Shown: positions 56,346 through 64,000 of the stretch, in pieces
How positions within the stretch are numbered: the stretch's first letter is position 1
Layout: each line of letters starts with the position of its first letter
Source: Cordylochernes scorpioides
Lineage: Eukaryota > Arthropoda > Arachnida > Pseudoscorpiones > Chernetidae
Assembly: GCA_030710605.1 (NCBI GenBank)
Contig: CP092869.1
Location: forward strand, 9,574,552-9,638,551
Length of the DNA: 64,000 nt
Reading direction: 5' to 3'
Notes under the pieces: generated by a model
What the model was told of the DNA's origin: nothing
The model's database searches: none
What the model saw: the letters and a program-made list of their open reading frames with translations, nothing else
Program-made: the position numbers and the translations under genes

Positions 56346-59300
56346 CAAAGACTTGTTTTAAATTGTAAAAAACTGGGTCATTTAAGTAGGGTCTGCAAAG
56401 CTAGTAAAAAATGTGGGGGGATGTAAATTTGTACAAGAGGACTCTATATATTCTGTACAGGGCGAAACTGATGCCACAATAAATTTAACAGTAGATGATT
56501 ATTCTTTGTGCTTTACAATAGATACAGGAAGTCCAGTTACGTTAATACCTAAAGATATTTATAAGAATTATTGGCAAGGTAAAAGATTATTTCCAACAAA
56601 TTTAAGATTAAAATCCTTTTGTGGTAAATCAATAGAGATTATAGATTAAAGAAATGCTTTTGTAAAAGAAGCCAACCAATATTTACGATTAATAGTTGTA
56701 AATGAAAAAATTCAGGTAATTTTATTAGGAAGAGAATGGCTTAAACAGTTGAAACTTGATTATTCTATATTGTTTGGCATATTAAAATTTTAAATAATGA
56801 ATATAATAGAAATATATTTAAATATATAAAAATTTGATGGATAAGTATGCAGATTTGTTTAACAAAGATTTGGGCTGTCTAAAGGACGTTAGGATAAATT
56901 TTAATTTAAAAAAGGATGTGACTCCTGTGTTTTGTAAGGCCAGAAGTTTACCTTTCTCTCCAAAAAACAAAGTAGAGAATGAAATTGATCGTTTAGTGAA
57001 TTCTTGCATTTTATAACCTATAGTTCATGCATATTGGACCGCTCCAATAGTACCGGCATCAAAAAAGGATGGTAGTGTAAGGATATGTGGTGGTTTTAGA
57101 TGTACAGTTAATAAAGCAATAGAATTAAATTGGCATCCCATTCCATCGATCGATGAGATCTTTTCAAAATTATCTACAAGCACCGTTCTTTCGACTCTAG
57201 ACCTATCACAGGCTTACTTACAAGTAATGTTAGCTGAAGAAGCCAAAGCTGTTGTTGATATAAACACAACAAAGAGGTTGTTTTCTTATAAAAGACTACC
57301 ATATGACGTAGCGGTAGCACCAAATAAATTTCAGAGGATTATGGAAGGCCTATTTTCTGATTTGCCAGGTGTGGCCTGCTACAGAGATGATATTTTGGTT
57401 GCAGGAAAATACTTTGAAGATTATGAACAAAAGTTGGATCTAGTGTTTAGATGATTGCTAGAAAAAGGTTTAAAGTTAAACAGATATAAATGTAAATTTA
57501 AAAATAAATCGGTGGAATTTTTAGGGTTTAAAATGGATAAATATGGACTGCATCCCTTAGAAAATAAAATTAAAGCAGTGATAGAGGCGCCTGAACCTAA
57601 AGAATGTTTCGCAATTAAGATCTCTCATAGGACTCTTAATTTATTATTATAGATTCATAAAGAATATAGCAAACATTTTAGCGCTATTCTATCAACTTTT
57701 GAATAAAAATTGTAGATGGAATTGGACGAAAAATATCGAATGATATTTAAAAAATGTAAATCATTATTAATGGACTATGGACTAGGCGTAATTCTGAGTC
57801 ATAGAAATGATAGAAAGGAAGAATGCCCTATAGCTTTTGCTTCTAGAACATTAACTGAAGCGGAAAAACGGTACTCTCAACTAGAAAAGGAAGCGTTGAG
57901 CATAACTTATGGCGATGAGAAATCAAGACAATACTTACTGGGACGAAAATTCGTATTAGTCACAGACAACCGACCCTTAATTCATATATTTTCACCTCAG
58001 AAACCAATTCCCATATGTGCAGCATCCAGAATTAAAAGATGGTCCTTAAAATTAGCTGCATTTAATTATACTGAGGAGTTTCGAAAAAGTAGTGATAATT
58101 ACAATGTTGACGCATTGTCACGTCTTCCTTTAGAATCTAGTGTCAGGGAGTTTCTTGATCTAGACCAGGTACTTCTTCTCAGAAAGTTGAATGAGGTACC
58201 GTTCTCTTTTAGGGAGGTGGCATATGAGACGTCCCGAGATAAAATACTGTCTATAGTATTAAGGAATGTTAGAGAAGGCAACTGTGTGGAAATTCACAAG
58301 GGTGCTGAGGGAAAACCCACTAGCTCCTTATTATAAGATCAATGAGGAATTAAGTTTGGAGTTTGATTGTTTTCAATGGCGTGAAAGAGTGATAATTCCC
58401 CAAAAATTAATATCTTTAATTTTAAATGACTTGCATGAAATACACATGGGGATTGTTAAAATGAAGATGATTGCCAGACGGTATTTTCTGGTGGCCAGGC
58501 ATAGACAGTAACATCAAAGAGTTAACTAGAGAATGTAGAGTATGCCAAGAATCGGCAAGCATGCCCCCGGCTACCATCTCGGAATGGACTTGGCCCGAAA
58601 AACCGTGGCATCGACTTCATCTTGATCTAGCGGGTCCGTTCATGGGAAGAATGTTTTTGGTTCTCGTGGACGCATACTCAAAGTGGATAGAAATTTTTAT
58701 CATCAAAGATATTACCAGAAAAACGATTATAAGTCATCTTAGAGAAATTCTCGCCAGAATTGGATTGCCCTAATATTTTGTTACAGATAACGGAAGACAA
58801 TTTGTCCCCGGTGAATTCGAGCAATTTACCAAAATGAATGGTATACGGCACACTAAGACCAGTCCGTATAATCCTAGTACAAATGGTTTAGCTGAGAGAT
58901 ATGTAAGAGAGTTTAAAAACCTTTTGAGAAAGAATAATGGGAAGGATGATTTAGAGACGAATCTACAAAGTTTCCTATTTGCTCATAGAGCATCCCCCCA
59001 AACTGTAATTTAGGAATTCCCCGGCGGAACTGCTAATGAAGAGAAGTTTAAGATCAAGATTCTCGAATTTATTACCAAGATGAGAAATCCGCGAGAGGTA
59101 TTCAGAAGGCAGGAGCAGTTTACTACAGGTTGCGAGGTTTATTTCCGCAACTATGCAACTGGACCTAAAGGGTAAAAAGGTACCATTTTGGAATTATTGA
59201 GCTACCGTCACTACCTTATAAGTTGCGAGGGCGTCGTGTATAAGAGGCATATCAATCAATTGCGACCTGTGAGAAAGAAACAAGTGGAGACAAGAAATTT

Positions 59301-59560
59301 GATACTTCCTCGAACATCAGGAGAGAAGCCTGTAGGTGGAAGTCAGAAATAAAGTGAAGAGGAGGTTCCAGAGGTTACATCAGGAAACAAGGAGGAGACT
59401 GCTTCTGTGAACGTACCCTCTTGCACTCCTATACCAGGGCCTGTTGCTGTGCACGTGCCCTCTTGCACTCCTAAACCGGAGGCTGCCGCTGTGCAAGTGC
59501 CCGTCCGCAGTCCTAGACCTCAGAGAGCCAGGAAACCCCTAGACCGACTGGAGTATTATT
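56345..59560 (+). pseudogene. Ty3/gypsy gag-pol, 5'-truncated and disabled
   Basis: In order: a CCHC-type knuckle (NCKKLGHLSRVC, 56365-56400); aspartic protease CFTIDTGSPVTLIP; RT with SKKDGSVRICGGFR, LSTLDLSQAYLQV and YRDDILVAG (YxDD); RNase H region (EKRYSQLEKEAL, VTDNRPL); integrase zinc finger (HEIHMGIVKM ... CRVCQ); and the integrase core (LDLAGPF, VTDNGRQF, SPYNPSTNGLAER). At least six in-frame stops or frameshifts (for example near 56647, 57015, 57454, 57650, 58772) make it non-functional. The NGLAER form is typical of Mag-like gypsy elements, an inference only. Confidence 0.85.
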
Positions 59561-59569
59561 AAGGGGGGA

Positions 59570-59668
59570 GATGTGTTGTGTATGTAAATAGATGATTATT
59601 TGCATTCTTTAAAGTCTCATTATGTAAGAATATATGTGAATATAAATTGGACATTTTTGTTGGCCAAA
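59570..59668 (+). repeat. Polypurine tract and start of gypsy 3' LTR
   Basis: AAGGGGGGAG at about 59562-59571 followed by TGTTGTGTATG, the expected polypurine tract/LTR junction. The LTR runs at most about 95 bp before LINE tail sequence takes over, and no 5' LTR exists. Confidence 0.55.
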
Positions 59669-60293
59669 CGAAAAGAATCTGAGGCTCTTTATTGGACACG
59701 ACAAAAACAACAACGGCATTCTAGAGTAAAATAAATCATCATAGATAGATAAATATTTTTCAAATGAATTAAAATAAATATAATCGATACTGAGAGAAAG
59801 TTGAATTTAAAAAAATAGAAAATTATTATTTTCGAAATATAAATAGCTGAGAGGATTCCAGCAAACCGCATCTAAAATATCAGGTTTTTTTTTTTTTGCT
59901 ACATGTTTTAATTTGCATATACCTATTTTACATATCTCAGATTGTATTTAAAAATCGTTAACCATTTCTTCTAACTTTTGGCGAAATGGTGTTTTATTAA
60001 TTTATCATTTGATATTATTAGGGTTCTTTCCTGGTATTCAAAAAGTAAAAATACGTGCCGTTCAGTTATATTTTTCAATTTATCAAACAATTTGGCCGCT
60101 GAATCTCTGATTCTGGTAGAGCGCCATCTAGCGAATAAATTTGTAACTAAAATCAATTTCGAATTTTTCATTATTTGCCATAAAAAATCCCATTGCATCC
60201 TGAACACAATGGTGTTTACCGCATTGCTCTAGCGCAAATATTCTCGGAGTTATTAATTTTTAAAGTTGTGCGGGACTTTTGGATCACCCTGTA

Positions 60294-60650
60294 TATCGGG
60301 ATTCACACAATAACTCTGAAAGATACACTCATAGACAAAACTTAAGGAAGTTGTACTTTTTAGCATGTATATTAGGATTCAGAAAATAACTCTGAAAGAT
60401 ACATTCATGGACAACACTTAAGGAAGTTGTACCTTTCAGCATGTATATCGGCATGTATATTGAACAATAACTCTGAAAGATATTACAGTGATATTTATTG
60501 AAGACATAAGAGATAACTAAGTTGTGTACAAAATTGCCTCTGTCTTCTTCAAAATAATAATAATAAATAAAAACAGATAGGCAGTGACATCAAAGACTTT
60601 CCTCCTAAGTTTTGTCCATGAGTGTGTATCTATATTGCTGATATAATGAG
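60294..60650. repeat. 123-bp array, right part (copy B)
   Basis: Continues the unit broken at 53084 and ends with the inverse word CTAAGTTTTGTCCATGAGTG. Confidence 0.75.
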
Positions 60651-60939
60651 ATAAAAAAACAAATACACATGTTTATTTATAAAAATTTCCGAGTATATAA
60701 TAACCAACGCAGAATACTATACCCCGACTTCCTAAAATAGAAAATTATAGATTTGTTCCATTATTCACGTATCTTGAGGGCCTAATTATTTCAGGTGGAA
60801 ATATAAATAAAAATATTACTTGAAGAAAATTGTTAAAAAGAGAAAAATCCTTTTAACATCAAACATCGTGTCGCTTAGAAGTGAAATTATTTTTATTAAT
60901 ATTATACATTATATTATATATATAAATATAAAAATGGTT

Positions 60940-61420
60940 TGTTGTTGTGTCCAGTGAAGAGCCTCAGATGTCTCCATACATCTCTATCACAGCAGTCGCA
61001 ATGTCCTCTATCTTGGGTGTGTAAAGCTGCTGTTCTGGGTCCATGTCAAATTTCTGTTTTTGTGTTGTCGTGTCCAATGAAGAGCCTCAGATGTCTCCAT
61101 AGATCCCTATCACAGCAGTTGCAATGTTCTCTATCTTGGGTATGTAAAGCTGCTTCTCTGGGTCCATGTCAATTTTCTGCAAGGCTATGGCCATTGCTGG
61201 ACATGAGAATATGTGGGTAGGTGTTAGTTCCACACCAGGACAGTTGTTACATGTCCTATAGGTTCTTGTGCCATCTGGATATATTGTCATTCCTTTATAG
61301 TGTTTCGTTCTGATTCCTGTTATTATTTTTAATACTCCTCTCAGAGTTTATTGCGCATATTTGATCTTTTCTTATCTTTTGTTGAATTATCTTGTATTCT
61401 TCCAAAACATCAGCGTCAAA
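60940..61420 (-). pseudogene. LINE C-terminus with 3' repeats (copy B)
   Basis: The minus strand encodes TCNNCPGVELTPTHIFSCPA, a Cys-Cys-His-Cys knuckle, then PEKQLYIPKIENIATAVI, which is the sequence duplicated in the 112-bp repeats. This copy reveals what the repeats at 16.5 and 35.5 kb are. Confidence 0.7.
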
Positions 61421-61482
61421 TACTGATATTTGTTCTTTCCTTTGACTCAACTTTCTGGTTAAAAATGGCTTATTCAGATTGT

Positions 61483-61526
<44 letters not shown>

Positions 61527-61541
61527 CAAAGATTTTCTCTC

Positions 61542-61850
61542 TCGTCAAAATAAACATCAAAACTAGACCAAAACTTGTGGCTTTGTTATTGACCCGAGGT
61601 GTGCTTGTTTGGGCGACGGTCAATAGATGGCGTCTAGTTTTGACGTCTATTTTGACGGGAGAGGTAACCTTTGCTTTTATATATCAATTTCCTCCTAGCA
61701 AAAGTTCCATCTATATAAATAAATAAATATATATATATATAACGTCAAACCTAGACGCCATCTATTGCCGTCGCGAAAACTAGCATCTCGGGTCGGTGAC
61801 AAAGCCAAAAGTTTTAGTCTAGTTTAGATGTTTATTTTGACGGGAGAGGC
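61542..61850. repeat. Two FB3 foldback elements (copy B)
   Basis: Counterparts of 36226-36546, separated by (TA)n. Confidence 0.65.
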
Positions 61851-61891
61851 AATCTTTGCTTTTATATATATTATTATACAATCTAAATATA

Positions 61892-63176
61892 CACAGTGTG
61901 GCAAATAATTTTTAAGACTCGCGCTAGATAAAAGCCAATAGCAGAGCCAGTTATGAAATTGCGCATGCGTATATATATTCGAAGCCTTATCTAGCGCGTG
62001 GCTTTGTTTCAGCCATTTTGGTTAACTCTTTAAAACCATACAGGCGATTTTTCGTCGGAATTCTGAGATGGAACAGAGAACGGTCATTAAACTTAATGCA
62101 AAACTTGGTAGACGTGCATCGGAAACATATATTTTGATGAAGCAAGTTTATCGTACGTTATGTTTGAGTAAATAAAATGTTTTCATTTGGCACAAACGTT
62201 TTTTGGATGGAAGAAATACGCTAGAAGATGATAAGCATACTGGACGACCAAGTTCTTCGAAGACACCAGAAAGTATAGAAAAAATGCGAGAATTTGTTGC
62301 AAACAATCGCACTGCATCCCTGAGAATGATGGCATAGGTTTTACACATCAACAAAGAAACGATTCGAACCATTCTGCATGAAAATTTGGGTAAAACTAAA
62401 GTCTGTGCTAAATTTGTTTCACACACTTTAACGGGCGAGCAGAAATCATTGAGAATTGCACATTGAAGGAACATCATTTCTGCCTATGAAAATGATTCAA
62501 ACTTCCTGAAATCAATTGTTACGGGTGAGGAAACATGGTGTTTTCAGTATGACCCAAAGACAAAGCGCCAAAGTGCCGAATGGAAGTCAAAAAATTCTCC
62601 ATAAGCCAAAAAACGCGAAAAGTGCCATCGAAAATCAAAACAATGCTGATTACCTTTTTCGATAGTAGAGGTATTATCCACAAATAATTTGTTCCCGCTG
62701 GACAAACCATTACTGGAGAGTATTATTTAAACGTTTTGAAACGTTTGATTGTCAGAATTCGTCGCATTCGTCCAGAATATCGCGATGAAGACAGTTGGTG
62801 TTTGCTGCATGATAATGCACCGAGTCACTCCTCACTCATTGTTCGTCGCTTTTTGGCCAAAAATAACGTCTGTGTTCATCCTCCGTACTCACCTGATTTA
62901 GCACCATGTGACTTTTATTTATTCCCAAAAATAAAATTGAAGTTAAAAGGTTGTTTTTTTTTATGATATCCCGACCATCCAGAGAGCTGCGACGAGCACT
63001 TTGGAGGCGATTCCTCAAAGTGGCCTGCAAGAGGCATTTAATTCCTTATTAAATCGTTTTAACATATGTATTGAATCCGGAGGGGATTATTTTGAATAAA
63101 AAATAGTAGAAATTGAATTAGCTTGTTTCTGTTTTATTTTACAAACCCATTCTTAAAATTTATTTGCCACACTGTG
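61892..63176 (+). mobile_element. mariner element, 1285 bp
   Basis: TIRs CACAGTGTGGCAAATAA (left) and its inverse (right), flanked by TA at 61890-61891 and 63177-63178. The empty site is present in copy A: AATCTAAATATATATAAACC at about 36570. Length and gene layout are standard for mariner. Confidence 0.9.
62068..63099 (+). pseudogene. mariner transposase (DD34D type), inactivated
   Basis: Starts MEQRTVIKLNAKLG. The DNA-binding half includes NTLEDDKHTGRPSSSKTPE. Catalytic motifs: VTGEETWCFQYDP (the first D is E here), LLHDNAPSHSS (second D) and YSPDLAPCDFYLFPK (third D, 34-residue spacing class). In-frame stops occur near 62172, 62336, 62463 and 62602, and further damage near 62960, where the F-run precedes a stop. 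The frame ends GDYFE-stop at 63099. It would cut and paste DNA at TA sites if intact. Confidence 0.85.
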
Positions 63177-63202
63177 TATATAAACCTTTATTATTAAAAA
63201 TA

Positions 63203-63489
63203 TGTTATATAAAAATATTATTTTATTCAAAATTATATTTCATAGGTTCAAATATTCTGTTAAGTATACCACCAGATTTCGCGTCTTCCCTTTATATAAC
63301 CTATAATTGTTGTTGTTTCCCGTTGGCCGGCTCAAACCTTTTATAATTATGTAAATAATATTTTGTTTTCTTTATTCTATTCGTCTTAAAACAGGTAGTA
63401 CTTCTATCAAATTATGTTTTTATATATTCCTTCAGCACAATTAAAGGAAATTGTGATTCAAAGTTAATTTCATTTTTACCACGACAGCA
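63203..63489 (+). repeat. LTR-like repeat (copy B)
   Basis: Counterpart of 37195-37476. Confidence 0.6.
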
Positions 63490-63594
63490 ATATTCATGTA
63501 TCAAGCAAATGATCAATAATTCTATATCAAATCATCTGAATAATATTCCAAAATGAACGGCGAAATCATTTTTCTTAATATATATATATATATA

Positions 63595-63897
63595 TGTTAT
63601 ATAAAAATATTATTTTATTTTGAATTATAATTTCATAGATTCAAATACTCTGCTAAATCGACCGCCAGAGGTCACTCATCCCCTATAAAAACTCGTTGTT
63701 GTTTTATTCCAATGGCCGGCTTAAAACCTTTCTACATTATGTAAATAATCTTTTGTTTTCCTTATTCTACTCGCCTTATGCCAGGCAGTACTTTTATCAA
63801 ATTATGTATTTTTTATATATTCCTTTAACTCAATTAAATTACTGATCAACTCTCTATTTTTATTATCATACTTTCAAGATTTAACCACGACACTGCA
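63595..63897 (+). repeat. LTR-like repeat, second in tandem
   Basis: Another copy only about 105 bp beyond the previous one, just outside duplication copy B. TGTTATATAAAAATATT to CACTGCA. Confidence 0.6.
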
Positions 63898-64000
63898 TTA
63901 CATTACCATAATCCTCAACATAATCTAAATTCAAGCAGAAAATCTCCTTCATTTGTTTATATAACATAAATATAAAGAGACAAAAGTCACCTCTCCCGTA
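63898..64000. other. Window edge; start of an FB3 arm
   Basis: Ends in CACCTCTCCCGTA, the outer word of FB3, cut by the window boundary. Confidence 0.5.

Larger units (their letters stand above)
55293..59712 (+). mobile_element. LINE insertion carrying gypsy sequence
   Basis: Flanked by ACGGCATTC at 55284-55292 and 59713-59721 (9-bp duplication). The left end matches a LINE 5' UTR (also at 25050). The right end, ATCTGAGGCTCTTTATTGG plus an ACAAAAAC-type tail, matches the LINE 3' repeat. The RT half of the LINE is replaced by a gypsy gag-pol segment (about 56345-59665). Confidence 0.75.
53086..60291. mobile_element. 7.2-kb IS630/mariner-type element with ~420-bp TIRs and nested insertions
   Basis: Ends CAGGGTGATCCAAAAGTCCC and inverse; TIRs about 53086-53502 and 59869-60291. 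Flanking TA at 53084-53085 and 60292-60293 is the target duplication: the empty site in copy A reads GCATGTATATCGGG (near 34821). Its own gene is the minus-strand transposase at 54190-55290. A LINE/gypsy composite of 4420 bp (55293-59712) sits inside it, so the bare element is about 2.78 kb. The TIRs are unusually long for this superfamily. The frames within the TIRs are mirror images and are not genes. Confidence 0.85.
43879..63574 (+). repeat. Segmental duplication, copy B (19.7 kb)
   Basis: Direct paralogue of 29106-37571. Removing the insertions 47079-51535, 53086-60291 and 61892-63176 restores colinearity. Both DNA-transposon insertions have exact empty sites in copy A. Confidence 0.85.

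Overview
The window is a gene-poor, very AT-rich piece of an animal nuclear genome made almost entirely of transposable elements (TEs) and their wreckage. No intact host gene was recognised. Penelope-like elements (PLEs), mariner and other IS630-type DNA transposons, Helitrons, a tRNA-headed SINE and LINE, Ty3/gypsy and LTR elements all point to an invertebrate. The mix is common in arthropods such as chelicerates or insects, but the species cannot be named from this sequence.

0-20 kb: inverted-repeat elements with hammerhead-ribozyme-like cores (1-345, 464-685, 9609-9832, 11071-11628); a minus-strand non-autonomous Helitron with four 166-bp repeats (893-2386); a 5.46-kb LTR element with 822-bp LTRs but little coding sequence (3658-9118); a foldback element with a tRNA-like core (10271-10680); a 32-bp minisatellite and head-to-tail Helitrons carrying tRNA-Gly(GCC)-like genes (13.4-15.2 kb); LINE 3' repeats; a SINE; and a 5'-truncated LINE with an 18-bp target duplication sitting in the loop of a palindromic element (18.36-20.19 kb).

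20-29 kb: a head-to-head palindromic PLE with reverse transcriptase (RT) and C-terminal GIY-YIG endonuclease (20430-23669), LTR-like repeats, an internally deleted LINE, SINEs, and the best hammerhead-ribozyme candidate (27.57 kb, minus strand).

29-64 kb: a direct segmental duplication, copy A 29106-37571 and copy B 43879-63574. Copy B carries three large insertions absent from A, so A supplies the empty sites: a second palindromic PLE (47079-51218, two 1557-bp arms, no C-terminal endonuclease); a 7206-bp IS630/mariner-type element with about 420-bp terminal inverted repeats (TIRs) and TA target duplication (53086-60291); and a 1285-bp mariner (61892-63176). The 7.2-kb element itself contains a LINE inserted at its transposase start codon, and the LINE contains gypsy gag-pol sequence. 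Between the copies (37.6-43.9 kb) lie LINE, SINE, Helitron and Tc1-like fragments.

The genes do not form a pathway; the window records layered insertions. Its most distinctive feature is the number of palindromic elements, several holding a CYGNNGA-stem-GAAA RNA motif in both arms, together with two full PLEs arranged as palindromes of the same design.
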